Below, piece after piece: positions 24,513 to 33,549 of a stretch of 64,000 nucleotides of DNA. The stretch covers positions 496,001 to 560,000 of the forward strand of contig NZ_CAJRAU010000003.1 in the NCBI RefSeq assembly GCF_907165045.1, written 5' to 3'. Made by a program: the position numbers and the translations under genes. Position 1 is the first letter of the stretch. Every line of letters starts with the position of its first letter. The stretch comes from Dyadobacter linearis (GTDB lineage Bacteria > Bacteroidota > Bacteroidia > Cytophagales > Spirosomataceae). The notes below the pieces were generated by a model. It saw only the letters and a program-made list of their open reading frames with translations, was not told the origin of the DNA and searched no databases.

Positions 24513-24905
24513 ATGCTTTTAAAAGCAAGAACCATGTATCTCGCATTTATCATTTTGCTACTGGCTCTTGCCATTCATCACACTGAAAAAGAACGTGCGG
24601 CAGCTGGTAAAATCGAATCAAGTCGTCGAGCCCGTTTGCATTTACTGATAAATAATTTACGGTCAGAGTGTCTGTCGGGCAGATTGGATCAGGCTGATAA
24701 TACGATGATGGATATTAGGCTAGAATGGCCTACTCAACTGGAATTCAAACAGAATGCTTTCGATTACTTTCCGCCAGATAGCCTTCATAAGCTCGATTCA
24801 TTGGTAAAACAGCTTCCCATTGCGTATAAGAATAAGCGGACAATTCAACTCTTGTTGCTAGAAATCAAGTATGTGGACGAGAAGCTGGACAGAATCCCTG
24901 AATAA
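24513..24905 (+). CDS. Hypothetical membrane-anchored protein (130 aa)
   Basis: A 130-residue ORF with one N-terminal transmembrane segment (MYLAFIILLLALAIHHT) after a short basic start, followed by a charged helical region (KERAAAGKIESSRRARLHLLINNLRSECLSGRL) and a C-terminal helix (TIQLLLLEIKYVDEKLDRIPE). No family is recognised. It is likely a single-pass protein facing the periplasm with a helical soluble part. It ends at a bidirectional terminator shared with the convergent protease gene. Confidence 0.6.
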   Translation: MLLKARTMYLAFIILLLALAIHHTEKERAAAGKIESSRRARLHLLINNLRSECLSGRLDQADNTMMDIRLEWPTQLEFKQNAFDYFPPDSLHKLDSLVKQLPIAYKNKRTIQLLLLEIKYVDEKLDRIPE

Positions 24906-24911
24906 ACAAAA

Positions 24912-24936
24912 AAAGCAGCCCGAAACGAGCTGCTTT
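24912..24936. terminator. Bidirectional terminator between convergent genes
   Basis: Arms AAAGCAGC (24912-24919) and GCTGCTTT (24929-24936) with a 9-base loop, between the stops of the hypothetical gene and the tail-specific protease gene. An A-run lies on the left, which gives a good T-run for the minus-strand transcript. Confidence 0.8.
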
Positions 24937-24957
24937 CATATTGACTGCTTTATTTAA

Positions 24958-27087
24958 TTATTGTTTCTTCTTGTTCCCGGCGAAGCTTGGCTCTTTGGAA
25001 ATTACGATCAGGTCGGCTAGCATTCTGCCGGTTTCTGTCAGGTAAATATCCTTTTTCTTTTTGGCCTCCTTTGGCGCTTCTGCTGCTTTTGGATCAGCAT
25101 CTTCGTCCTCTTCTCCATCGGTAGTATCTTCACCAAGTTGCTTCATGGCAGCTCTTTTCTTCTCAGCTTCATCCCTTTCGATCTTCCTTTTGGATTCTTG
25201 CAAAGAGACAATCTTATTTTCGCGGGCTACTTTGAATTCTTCCAGCGTCTTAGCCAATGTTTTCAATTCTTCGTCCGACTTCAACCGTTGCTTGTATTTG
25301 TCGCGAAGCTGGTCGATCACTTTTGGATTGATGTTATTCGCCAGGTCATATCTTGATGACGGAATCTGATCCCAAGGCAATGCACTTGGCTGAGAACCTT
25401 CACCGTATTCATTTTCCTTAAATGCAGTAGGTAATTCCAGATCCGGCATCACACCTTTCAATTGCGTGCTGCTTCCGTTGATCCGGTAAAATTTCGCTAC
25501 TGTCAACTTCACCTGTCCAAGCTGATCCGTTTCTTTCGGCACCCACTGGTTGAGATCAATCAGGGTTTGTACGGTACCTTTTCCGTAGGTCTGCTCGCCG
25601 ACGATGATACCACGCTTATAATCCTGGATCGCCGCTGCGAAAATCTCCGATGCAGAAGCACTGAACCTATTAACCATAACAGCCATAGGACCATCATAAG
25701 CAATTGCAGGATCATTATCAGATTGAACTTCAATTTCACCCTGACCCTCTTTCACCTGAACAACCGGGCCTCTGTTGATAAATAATCCTGTCAAAGAAAC
25801 CGCCTCAGTCAACGAACCACCGCCATTATTTCTCAGGTCGATCACAATACCATCGACATTTGAAGCCTGTAATTCAGTTATCAACTTTTGAACGTCACGA
25901 GTTGTGCTTGAAAATTCCTTTTCCTTGTGCTGCGCGCCTTCGAAGTCGCGGTAGAACAATGGAATATCAATCACTCCTATCTTAAAGGTTTTGTTTGAAT
26001 TATTTACAGAAACAATCTCGCTTTTCGCACGCTGCTCTTCCAGCTTGATCTTTTCACGAACCAGACGATATTCCTTCGGCGTAGATCCGGGCAATGCATC
26101 TGCTGATATTACCTGCAAACGTACTACGGTCGATTTCGGGCCTTTGATCAGCTTTACAGCATCGTCAACAAACCAGCCTATGATATCAACCATTTTACCC
26201 TCGTCGCCTTGCGCAACTGCTACGATCTTATCTTCCTTTTTGAGTTGCTTTCCCTTAAATGCAGGTCCGCCCGGAATTACTTCAACGATCTTTATATAAT
26301 TATCTTCTTCCCGAAGCAATGCACCAATACCTTCCAGAGACTGGCTCATTTCCTGCTTGAAACGGTCTGCGGAAGTAGGCGCCATGTAGCTGGTATGCGG
26401 GTCCATAGACTCTGCATAAGCATTCATAAACATTTGAAAAACTTGTTCAGTACGAATACGGCCCAATGCACGATCGCGGTTTTTGTAGCGATCACGAAGT
26501 GTTGAAATTACTGCTGTATCTGCTTTTCCTGAAAGTTTCAGATCCAGCGCTTCACTTTTTAGGTATTTGCGCCAGGTATCATTCAGCTCATCGGTATTTT
26601 TGGCCCAGGCAGCTTTTTCCCTATCCGTGTCCATAGATTCGTCAGCTGTGAAATCAAATGGTTTCGGCTGCCCCAGGAGATTTTGAATGTAATCACTTCT
26701 TTCTTTGTAGCGTTTTCTGAAAACGTTGTAGATCTGAAAGGGTACGTCCAGTTCGCGTTTCTGCAAATAGTCATCGAAGGAATTTTTGTATTGCTCAAAA
26801 TTATTAAGATCCTCTGCCAGATAATACAGCTTTCCGTGATCTATTCCATCAATATACTTATCAAAAATCGCAGCTGACAGCGAGTCGTTTAATTTGGTCT
26901 TTCTATAATGATAACTTGACAAAATACGCGTAGTCAACTCCTCCGCTTTGTATTGAGCAGGGATTGGCTTGATATCGTCCTCCATGGAGGTACCAACAGC
27001 AGGCACTGTCGTCGCATGATCCTGAACAGGGCCCCATTGCCATCCGAGCAACACAACCGGAATAAGAGTGATTAGGTACTTTCTCAT
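24958..27087 (-). CDS. prc: Tail-specific carboxy-terminal protease (Prc/CtpA, S41 family)
   Basis: A 709-residue periplasmic S41A protease. Order: signal sequence (KYLITLIPVVLLGW), helical N-terminal domain (residues 40-240), PDZ domain (EGIGALLREEDNYIKIVEVIPGGPAFKGKQLKKEDKIVAV), S41 catalytic domain with FSASASEIFAAAIQDY (nucleophile Ser) and TYGKGTVQ (catalytic Lys), and the DUF3340-like C-terminal part, here with an acidic and lysine-rich insert. Prc cleaves proteins at non-polar C-termini and processes lipoproteins and peptidoglycan hydrolases. The start at 27087 is preferred to 27111, which would overlap the upstream FKBP gene. The two genes form an operon. Confidence 0.94.
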   Translation of the reverse strand: MRKYLITLIPVVLLGWQWGPVQDHATTVPAVGTSMEDDIKPIPAQYKAEELTTRILSSYHYRKTKLNDSLSAAIFDKYIDGIDHGKLYYLAEDLNNFEQYKNSFDDYLQKRELDVPFQIYNVFRKRYKERSDYIQNLLGQPKPFDFTADESMDTDREKAAWAKNTDELNDTWRKYLKSEALDLKLSGKADTAVISTLRDRYKNRDRALGRIRTEQVFQMFMNAYAESMDPHTSYMAPTSADRFKQEMSQSLEGIGALLREEDNYIKIVEVIPGGPAFKGKQLKKEDKIVAVAQGDEGKMVDIIGWFVDDAVKLIKGPKSTVVRLQVISADALPGSTPKEYRLVREKIKLEEQRAKSEIVSVNNSNKTFKIGVIDIPLFYRDFEGAQHKEKEFSSTTRDVQKLITELQASNVDGIVIDLRNNGGGSLTEAVSLTGLFINRGPVVQVKEGQGEIEVQSDNDPAIAYDGPMAVMVNRFSASASEIFAAAIQDYKRGIIVGEQTYGKGTVQTLIDLNQWVPKETDQLGQVKLTVAKFYRINGSSTQLKGVMPDLELPTAFKENEYGEGSQPSALPWDQIPSSRYDLANNINPKVIDQLRDKYKQRLKSDEELKTLAKTLEEFKVARENKIVSLQESKRKIERDEAEKKRAAMKQLGEDTTDGEEDEDADPKAAEAPKEAKKKKDIYLTETGRMLADLIVISKEPSFAGNKKKQ

Positions 27088-27100
27088 TGTTGATGTTTTC

Positions 27101-27859
27101 CTATTTAACAATTTCTAATAATTCGACCTCGAACACCAATGCGGAATAAGCGGGTATCTGAGGTCCTGCGGCGCGTTCGCCGTAAGCAAGGTCGTAGGGT
27201 ATAAACAGTTTCCATTTCGAACCTACGGGCATTAACTGAAGCGCTTCTGTCCATCCTTTAATTACACCATTTACAGGAAACTCAACCGGCTCTCCACGGT
27301 CAACAGAACTGTCAAAAATCGTTCCATTTGTAAGCGTGCCGTGGTAATGCGTTTTCACCTTGTCGGTCGCCGCAGGTTTGGGCCCGTCGCCGGTTTTGAT
27401 AACCTCATATTGCAAGCCGCTTTCAGTGGTGGTTACGCCAGTGCGCTTTTTATTTTCTTCCAAAAATTTTTGTCCTTCGGTACGAACTCCTGCTCCTTTT
27501 TCTTCCATGATTTTCTGAAAATAGCTACCTATAAATGCATTGGCTTCGTCTGCCGTGAATACCGTCTTGCCACCTTTCAACGCTGCGTTGATCGTTTTTG
27601 TAAGCACTTCTGTATTAATATTTTCCACACCCTGTGAGGCCAGCGAACCTGAAAAGCTTACTCCGATCGCGGCTGACAAAGAATCCATCTGATTTTTGAG
27701 TACTAATGGAGTTGCTGCTGCTTTTGTGGTTGCTGCCGGCGCTTTCTTTACCGGGGTGGTAGGTTTAGTTGTTTTCTTGATAGTCTGTGCATTGCTTTCC
27801 GCCGTTACAAAAAATCCTAGTACCAACGCTGCTAAAATGGTTTTTTCTAATTTGTACAT
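27101..27859 (-). CDS. FKBP-type peptidyl-prolyl cis-trans isomerase (FkpA/Mip-like)
   Basis: A 252-residue periplasmic isomerase and chaperone. Signal peptide (ILAALVLGFFVTAESNAQ), a low-complexity linker of Lys, Thr, Pro and Ala (residues 27-50), an FKBP_N dimerisation domain (QMDSLSAAIGVSFSGSLASQGV to GVRTEGQKFLEENKKRTGV) and an FKBP domain with VKTHYHGTLTNGTIFDSSVDRGEPVEFPVNGVIKGWTEALQLMPVGSKWKLFIP and AYGERAAG. It sits 13 bp upstream of the protease gene, so folding and quality-control functions are co-expressed. Confidence 0.94.
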   Translation of the reverse strand: MYKLEKTILAALVLGFFVTAESNAQTIKKTTKPTTPVKKAPAATTKAAATPLVLKNQMDSLSAAIGVSFSGSLASQGVENINTEVLTKTINAALKGGKTVFTADEANAFIGSYFQKIMEEKGAGVRTEGQKFLEENKKRTGVTTTESGLQYEVIKTGDGPKPAATDKVKTHYHGTLTNGTIFDSSVDRGEPVEFPVNGVIKGWTEALQLMPVGSKWKLFIPYDLAYGERAAGPQIPAYSALVFEVELLEIVK

Positions 27860-28161
27860 TATACTGACTGGTGGACGATAAAATAATATTTTCTAGATAT
27901 AAGTGACATTAACGAATTCAATTACAACAAAAACACAAATAGTACCTAAAAAAGTTTTAAAAATGTTCCCAAAGACTGACAAACGGTAAACAACGTTGCA
28001 CAAGCCTTTGCGAGCAGCACACTTGGAAAAATCTAATTTATTTAAGGGCGTTTATTCCTAATTATAGTATCCAAAACATTCTGTTTTTACCAGAATTAAA
28101 CACTACCTTTGCGGCAGTTTTCAAAAACTTACTACTATACTCTAAATAAGTCAATTATACT
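27860..28161. other. Divergent intergenic region between fkbp and atpA
   Basis: A 302-bp AT-rich gap carrying divergent promoters. TACCTTTG at 28104-28111 is an exact TAnnTTTG -7 element for atpA, with a weak TTCTG about 20 bp upstream in place of a TTG. No ORF, RNA gene or long repeat is visible; there is no atpH or atpF here. Confidence 0.55.
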
Positions 28162-29739
28162 ATGGTATCTGTTAGACCGGATGAAGTTTCGGCTATCCTG
28201 CGCGAACAACTCGCAGGCGCCAGATCAGAAGCAGAGCTCGAAGAAGTAGGCACAGTTCTCCAGATTGGTGACGGTGTAGCCCGCATTTACGGACTCTCCC
28301 AGGTACAGGCAGGTGAGCTGCTTGTTTTCGAGACAGGCCTTAAAGCCTTGGCTCTCAACCTGGAAGAAGACAATGTCGGAGCCGTTTTGCTTGGAGATTT
28401 CAGTGACATTAAGGAAGGCGCGACAGTAAAGCGTACGAAAGAAATTGCCTCTGTAAAGGTAGGTGATGGAGTGATCGGACGTGTTGTCAATACCCTTGCT
28501 GAACCCATTGACGGTAACGGCCCTATTCTTGGGGACCTTTACGAGATGCCTATCGAGCGTAAAGCTCCTGGTGTTATTTACCGCCAGCCGGTAACAGAGC
28601 CTCTTCAGACAGGTATTAAAGCAATCGATGCGATGATTCCTATCGGCCGTGGTCAGCGCGAGTTGATCATTGGTGACCGCCAGACTGGTAAAACAGCTGT
28701 GGCGATCGATACGATCATCAATCAGAAAGAATATTTCGACAAAGGCGAGCCGGTTTACTGTATTTATGTAGCCTGCGGCCAGAAAGCGTCGACTATTAAA
28801 GGAATTGAAGCAACACTTCGCAAGTACGGTGCAATGGATTACACTGTGATCGTAGCTGCAGGTGCTTCTGATCCTTCTCCAATGCAATTTTACGCGCCGT
28901 TTACAGGTGCTGCGATCGGAGAATTTTTCCGTGATACCGGCCGCCCTGCATTGGTTATCTATGATGACCTTTCAAAACAGGCGGTAGCTTATCGCGAAGT
29001 CTCTCTGCTGCTGCGTCGTCCTCCGGGCCGCGAAGCTTACCCAGGTGACGTATTTTATCTGCACAGCCGCCTTTTGGAACGTGCTGCAAAAATCATCGCG
29101 GATGATAGTATTGCAAGGAATATGAATGACCTTCCCCCATCATTGAAAGGTATCGTGAAAGGTGGTGGTTCATTAACTGCACTCCCGATCATTGAAACCC
29201 AGGCTGGTGACGTTTCGGCATATATTCCAACGAACGTAATTTCTATTACCGACGGACAGATCTTCCTTGAATCCAACCTCTTTAACTCAGGTATCCGTCC
29301 TGCGATCAACGTAGGTATCTCGGTATCCCGTGTGGGTGGTAATGCGCAGATCAAATCGATGAAAAAAGTATCTGGTACACTTAAACTGGATCAGGCGCAA
29401 TTCCGCGAGCTAGAAGCTTTCGCGAAATTCGGTTCTGACCTGGATGCGGCTACCAAGCTTGCTATCGACCGTGGTCGTCGTAATCAGGAAGTTTTGAAAC
29501 AACCTCAATATGCACCAGTTCCTGTTGAACAGCAGGTTGCTACGGTATATGCTTCTACAAAAGGTTTGCTTGATAAAGTAGATGTGAACCGTGTGAAGGA
29601 ATTCGAAAAAGACTTCCTGACCGTTTTGAGCGGACAATACAAAGAGGCACTTGTTGCATTGCGTGCTGGTAAGCTGGATAACAGCGTTACAGACGTTATC
29701 GAAAAGGTTGCCAGAGAAGTTGCTGCTAAATATCAATAA
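28162..29739 (+). CDS. atpA: ATP synthase F1 subunit alpha
   Basis: A 525-residue F1 alpha subunit, cytoplasmic side of the inner membrane. Seen are the N-terminal beta-barrel ([29 protein letters not shown]), Walker [12 protein letters not shown] near residue 174, and the signature [14 protein letters not shown], followed by the C-terminal helical bundle ([32 protein letters not shown]). It begins its own transcript after a TACCTTTG promoter and is followed by atpG. The delta subunit gene atpH, normally directly upstream, is absent here, so the F1Fo genes are split in this genome. Confidence 0.98.
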   Translation: MVSVRPDEVSAILREQLAGARSEAELEEVGTVLQIGDGVARIYGLSQVQAGELLVFETGLKALALNLEEDNVGAVLLGDFSDIKEGATVKRTKEIASVKVGDGVIGRVVNTLAEPIDGNGPILGDLYEMPIERKAPGVIYRQPVTEPLQTGIKAIDAMIPIGRGQRELIIGDRQTGKTAVAIDTIINQKEYFDKGEPVYCIYVACGQKASTIKGIEATLRKYGAMDYTVIVAAGASDPSPMQFYAPFTGAAIGEFFRDTGRPALVIYDDLSKQAVAYREVSLLLRRPPGREAYPGDVFYLHSRLLERAAKIIADDSIARNMNDLPPSLKGIVKGGGSLTALPIIETQAGDVSAYIPTNVISITDGQIFLESNLFNSGIRPAINVGISVSRVGGNAQIKSMKKVSGTLKLDQAQFRELEAFAKFGSDLDAATKLAIDRGRRNQEVLKQPQYAPVPVEQQVATVYASTKGLLDKVDVNRVKEFEKDFLTVLSGQYKEALVALRAGKLDNSVTDVIEKVAREVAAKYQ

Positions 29740-29746
29740 TTATTGA

Positions 29747-29804
29747 GGAGTCAGATTTTTCGTCTGGCTCCTTTCCCATTTATATCCACCGGTGTGGGCA
29801 CCGG
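29747..29804 (+). repeat. Two consecutive hairpins in the atpA-atpG spacer
   Basis: Hairpin 1: GGAGTCAGA (29747-29755) with TCTGGCTCC (29763-29771), one internal mismatch. Hairpin 2: CCGGTG (29789-29794) with CACCGG (29799-29804) around a TGGG loop, with flanking ATAT pairs. Both lie in the 87-bp gap before atpG. Hairpin 1 is followed by only a short T-rich stretch, so attenuation or mRNA stabilisation setting the alpha to gamma ratio is more likely than full termination. Confidence 0.55.
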
Positions 29805-29826
29805 ATATGTTTTAAACTTCCAAATA

Positions 29827-30711
29827 ATGGCAAGCTTAAAAGAAGTACGTAGCCGAATTGTTTCGGTAAACTCTACGCAGCAGATCACAAAGGCGATGAA
29901 AATGGTCGCTGCTGCGAAACTGCGCAGGGCTCAGGACGGTATCATGCAAATGCGCCCCTACGCCCAGAAATTGAGTGAAATGCTTGCGACTGTCTCTGCC
30001 GGAGCAGAAACTTCTGGTGACAGTCCATTAAAGGCGATACGCCCGGTTGAGAAAGTTCTGATCGTAGTGATCACTTCTGACCGTGGGTTGTGCGGTGCTT
30101 TTAATACCAATATCATTAAAGCGACATTAGCACTGATCGATCAAAAATATGCTGAACAGGCTCGCAAGGGGAATGTTGAGATATTTGCAATCGGTAAAAA
30201 AGGCGCTGAGTCACTCACCCGTCGCGGAATGCTCGTGAATATCGGTTATACCGATTTGTTCGGAAGATTAAGTTTCGTTAATGTGAAACTTGCTGCCGAG
30301 GAAATCATGAAAGCATTTACAGACGGTCGCTATGATGCTGTGGATCTGGTTTATAACGAATTTAAAAACGTAGCAACGCAGATCATCCACGCAGACCGGT
30401 ATTTGCCGATCCCGACTGAAGCAAGACCAGCGAACAGCAAGAAAGCAGAGGTTAACTATATTTTCGAACCCTCTGAGGAAGAAATTCTGACTGAATTGAT
30501 TCCAAAATCACTTAAAATTCAATTGTACAGAGCGGTTCTGGATTCGAACGCATCAGAACAAGGTGCGCGGATGACCGCAATGGACAAGGCGACTGAAAAT
30601 GCCCAGGAGCTTTTGAAAGATTTGAAACTGGTTTATAACCGTACCCGTCAGGCCGCAATTACCAAGGAAATCCTTGAAATTGTAGGTGGAGCCGAGGCGC
30701 TGAAAAACTAG
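29827..30711 (+). CDS. atpG: ATP synthase F1 subunit gamma
   Basis: A 294-residue central-stalk subunit. The N-terminal helix [36 protein letters not shown] and the C-terminal helix [40 protein letters not shown]-type region are the diagnostic coiled coil; the [10 protein letters not shown] segment is the conserved middle motif. The start at 29827 is chosen over an upstream in-frame codon at 29743, which would include the spacer hairpins. It is the last gene of a two-gene transcript ending in a strong terminator. Confidence 0.97.
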   Translation: [294 protein letters not shown]

Positions 30712-30734
30712 AAATCAGGAAACTGATCCAATAC

Positions 30735-30769
30735 AAAACGAGCGGACATAAATGTTCGCTCGTTTTTTT
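30735..30769 (+). terminator. Terminator after atpG
   Basis: ACGAGCG (with GACA) pairs with (TGTT) CGCTCGT around a TAAA loop, followed by seven T. Classic rho-independent terminator 24 bp after the atpG stop. Confidence 0.9.
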
Positions 30770-30804
30770 GTTGCTATATTTGGTTCATAACAACCATTTC
30801 AACA

Positions 30805-31536
30805 ATGAGAAAAACAACCTATTTAAACATATTCTTCCTGCTACTTTCGGCCGGAGTTTTTCAGACGATTTCTGCGCAGAATGTCGATGAAATTGTGGCG
30901 AAGCATATTAAGGCAATGGGTGGGGAAGACAAACTTTCCAAACTGCAAAGCATGAAAATCACTGCCGAAATGGATGTGATGAATATGCAGGTACCTATTA
31001 ATACTACGATCGTTCAAAATCAGGGTTTCAGAAGTGAGACCACTGTGCAGGGAGCAACAATCGTGCAGGCGATTAATGGCAATACCGGCTGGTCGATCAA
31101 CCCGATGACCGGAAACAACAAAGCTACTGCTCTTCCAGAAGAAGCTGTGAAGTCGATGGCATCGGAGACGGATTTGACGGGATTATATAACTACAAGCAA
31201 AAAGGATATCAGCTGACGCTCGACGGTGAAGAAGATTTAGCTGGCGCCAAAGTTTACAAGGTTACTATGACACTGAAAAACGGTGTGAAACGCGTGAACT
31301 ACATTTCAAAAGACACTTTTTATATCCTTAAAATAATTGCCAAAACCAATGTAAACGGACAGGATATTGAATCTGAAAATGTGCAGTCAGATTTTCGCCA
31401 GGTTGACGGCATCTATTATCCTTTTACTTCCGAAGTATCTACTTCTGCTATGCCCGGCACCAAAATGGCGCTTCATATTAAAACGCTTGAAGTCAATCCG
31501 AAGATTGATCCCGCCATTTTCGCAATGCCGAACTGA
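30805..31536 (+). CDS. LolA-like outer-membrane lipoprotein-sorting protein
   Basis: A 243-residue exported protein with signal peptide (NIFFLLLSAGVFQTISAQ) and a periplasmic LolA/LolB-like fold of one curved beta-sheet. The family signs are VDEIVAKHIKAMGGEDKLSKLQSMKITAEM, GNTGWSINPMTGNNKATALPEE, YKVTMTLKNGVKRVNYISKDTFYILKI and DFRQVDGIYYPFTSEV. True LolA carries lipoproteins to the outer membrane. Bacteroidota have many paralogues of this type whose clients are unknown, so the general name is used. It is monocistronic, between two terminators. Confidence 0.85.
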   Translation: MRKTTYLNIFFLLLSAGVFQTISAQNVDEIVAKHIKAMGGEDKLSKLQSMKITAEMDVMNMQVPINTTIVQNQGFRSETTVQGATIVQAINGNTGWSINPMTGNNKATALPEEAVKSMASETDLTGLYNYKQKGYQLTLDGEEDLAGAKVYKVTMTLKNGVKRVNYISKDTFYILKIIAKTNVNGQDIESENVQSDFRQVDGIYYPFTSEVSTSAMPGTKMALHIKTLEVNPKIDPAIFAMPN

Positions 31537-31560
31537 TAATCAAGGAAGTTTATTCGATAG

Positions 31561-31589
31561 ATCCCGTACATTTTGTGCGGGATTTTTTT
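31561..31589 (+). terminator. Terminator after the LolA-like gene
   Basis: ATCCCG-TACA-TTTT-TGTG-CGGGAT stem-loop at 31561-31582 followed by a run of T. Strong rho-independent terminator 24 bp after the stop codon. Confidence 0.88.
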
Positions 31590-31663
31590 GTTGTTAGGAA
31601 ACTATTCCTCAAATTTACATGTATATACATTAAATGTTATTACATACATAAACAATACTTGCT

Positions 31664-32191
31664 ATGGCTACTTCAACCTGGGTTATTGACCCGACACATT
31701 CAGAAATTCAATTCAAAGTGAAACACCTTGTAATCTCAACAGTTACAGGTGCATTCAAGACTTTCGAAGGATCGGTAGTGACCGAAACAGAAGATTTCGA
31801 CGGCGCGACTGTTTCGTTTTCAGCTGATACAAACAGCATTGATACCAATCAGGCACAACGCGACGAACACCTTAAATCAGGTGACTTCTTTGAATCAGAA
31901 AAATATCCGAAAATTTCATTCACTGGTAAACTGGCAAAATCAGGCAGTGACAGCTATACATTAAAGGGCGATCTGACTATTAAAAGCACTACAAAACCAT
32001 TCGAATTTGCAGTGGAATACGGTGGCAACATGACCGATTTCTATGGAAATAACAAGTCTGGCTTTGAAGTTGTGGGCAAAATCAACCGGAAAGAATTCGG
32101 TCTTGAATGGAGCGCTGTAACTGAAGCGGGCGGCGTAGTAGTTGGAGACGACGTAAAACTGATCGCTAACATTCAGGTAGCGAAGCAATAA
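31664..32191 (+). CDS. YceI family protein without signal peptide
   Basis: A 175-residue YceI protein starting directly with STWVIDPTHSEIQFKVKHLVISTVTGAFKTFEG, so it lacks the export signal present in the YceI encoded at 10574. Later motifs are SFSADTNSIDTNQAQRDEHLKSGDFFESEKYPKISFTGKL, LTIKSTTKPFEFAVEYGG and RKEFGLEWSAVTEAGGVVVGDDVKLIANIQV. The family binds polyisoprenoid-type lipids in a lipocalin-like barrel. A cytoplasmic location is implied. It has its own terminator. Confidence 0.92.
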   Translation: MATSTWVIDPTHSEIQFKVKHLVISTVTGAFKTFEGSVVTETEDFDGATVSFSADTNSIDTNQAQRDEHLKSGDFFESEKYPKISFTGKLAKSGSDSYTLKGDLTIKSTTKPFEFAVEYGGNMTDFYGNNKSGFEVVGKINRKEFGLEWSAVTEAGGVVVGDDVKLIANIQVAKQ

Positions 32192-32217
32192 TATTAAAGT
32201 AAACCAGACTCTTCCAG

Positions 32218-32250
32218 AAAGCGCGGGCAAGCAATTGTCCCGCTTTTTTT
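32218..32250 (+). terminator. Terminator after the second YceI gene
   Basis: AAGCGCGGGCAA at 32219-32230 pairs imperfectly with TTGTCCCGCTT at about 32235-32245, followed by a T-run. Probable rho-independent terminator. Confidence 0.75.
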
Positions 32251-32371
32251 GTTTAGCAAGGGTTGGCTTGCATTCTTTCGAGAATTTAAATGCTGTCCTG
32301 CTTGCAGGCGGGGGTAGAAATGGCTTTGTATCGTCAATAAGTTATTACTTTTAGCAAAAAAAGACTTTACC

Positions 32372-33367
32372 TTGATCATTGAAACACGCGCCTACGCCCG
32401 CGCAGGGTTACTAGGCAATCCTTCTGACGGATTTTTTGGGAAAACCATATCGATTTCCGTCAGGAACTTCGGCGCTTCCATTTCACTTTACGAGTCCCCG
32501 GAGCTACATATTGAGGCTCAGCCACAAGATTTAAGCACCTTCCGGAGCATTTTCCATTTGCGCGATACGGTTAGTATGCTGGGTTATAACGGCGGAATTC
32601 CGCTGATCAAAGCCGGTATCAAGAAGTTTGGCGATTATTGTGAGGATCAGGGTATCCGTCTGCCAAACAAAAACTTCACTGTCCGCTATCGCTCGTCCAT
32701 TCCCCGGCAGGTGGGTATGTCAGGATCAAGTGCGATCGTAGTCGCCCTTTTTCGCGCATTAATGCAGTTTTACAAAGTTGAGATCCCGCTGGAAATCCTC
32801 CCGCAGCTTGTGATGGTCACCGAAACGGAAGAGCTTGGTATTACAGCCGGCTTGCAGGATCGCGTGATTCAATGCTACGAAGGCTGCGTGTACATGGATT
32901 TTGACAAGGATATGATCGAGCAAAAAGGTCACGGATTGTACGAACGCATTAATCCTGAGCTGCTTCCGAAGCTATATGTCGCTTATAATACCAATCTGAG
33001 TAAAGTTTCCGGAAAGGTTCACAGCGACGTGCGAACGAGATTCGACCGGGGCGAGGCGCACGTGATCGACGTACTTGGCAAGATCGCACAAAAAGCGGAA
33101 GACGGGAAAAAAGCACTGATGGAAGGCCGGGCGGACGATCTGCATCAGCTTATGAATGAAAATTTCGACCTACGCTGTCAGATTTATAATGTACCCGACT
33201 CAAACAAAAGGCTGATCAACGCAGCGCGCGCGTGCGGTGCCTCAGCCAAATTCGCAGGTTCCGGCGGTACGATCATCGGTATTTACCGCGACGACGATAT
33301 GCTTAACCAACTTTTCGTGCAGCTGAAAAAGCACAATGCAAGGGTTATTAAGCCGTTTGTGGTTTGA
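32372..33367 (+). CDS. GHMP kinase, glucuronokinase-like
   Basis: A 331-residue GHMP-superfamily sugar kinase. The N-terminal GLLGNPSDGFFGKTIS segment, the ATP-binding RQVGMSGSSAIVVALFRAL motif (PxxxGxGSSAA type) and the C-terminal GASAKFAGSGGTIIGIY motif are all present. The NPSDG segment resembles plant glucuronokinases, which make glucuronate-1-phosphate. The only in-frame start is TTG at 32372, followed directly by conserved sequence, so a TTG start is likely. Next on the same strand is galU, a UDP-sugar pyrophosphorylase, which could convert the product to a UDP-sugar. The sugar substrate remains inferred. Confidence 0.85.
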   Translation: MIIETRAYARAGLLGNPSDGFFGKTISISVRNFGASISLYESPELHIEAQPQDLSTFRSIFHLRDTVSMLGYNGGIPLIKAGIKKFGDYCEDQGIRLPNKNFTVRYRSSIPRQVGMSGSSAIVVALFRALMQFYKVEIPLEILPQLVMVTETEELGITAGLQDRVIQCYEGCVYMDFDKDMIEQKGHGLYERINPELLPKLYVAYNTNLSKVSGKVHSDVRTRFDRGEAHVIDVLGKIAQKAEDGKKALMEGRADDLHQLMNENFDLRCQIYNVPDSNKRLINAARACGASAKFAGSGGTIIGIYRDDDMLNQLFVQLKKHNARVIKPFVV

Positions 33368-33368
33368 G

Positions 33369-33445
33369 TTTTAGCTTTTAGCTTTTAGCTTTTAGCTTTT
33401 AGCTTTTAGCTTTTAGCTTTTAGCTTTTAGCTTTTAGCTTTTAGC
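33369..33445 (+). repeat. Tandem repeat: 11 perfect copies of TTTTAGC
   Basis: Eleven uninterrupted copies of the 7-mer TTTTAGC (33369-33445) begin directly after the GHMP kinase stop codon. A degenerate inverse counterpart (GCTAA and GCTAAAAGCTAA at 33501-33519) lies 55 bp further on, just before galU, so the transcript could fold into alternative hairpins. Perfect heptamer arrays change length by slippage, so copy number may vary between cells. It is not a CRISPR array because there are no spacers. Confidence 0.95.
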
Positions 33446-33549
33446 GAGAAAACTTAAAACGAACCGATAGTTCAATACTAATACATTTTATTTATAAAAA
33501 GCTAACCGCTAAAAGCTAATAGCCAACAGCCAAAAAATACAACTTCAAT

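Noticed and set aside
28225..28887. 220-residue ORF antisense to atpA
   Set aside because: Composition mirrors the conserved atpA codons; the opposite strand is a certain gene.
33369..33445. CRISPR array
   Set aside because: Direct tandem heptamers without spacers and no cas genes; a simple sequence repeat.
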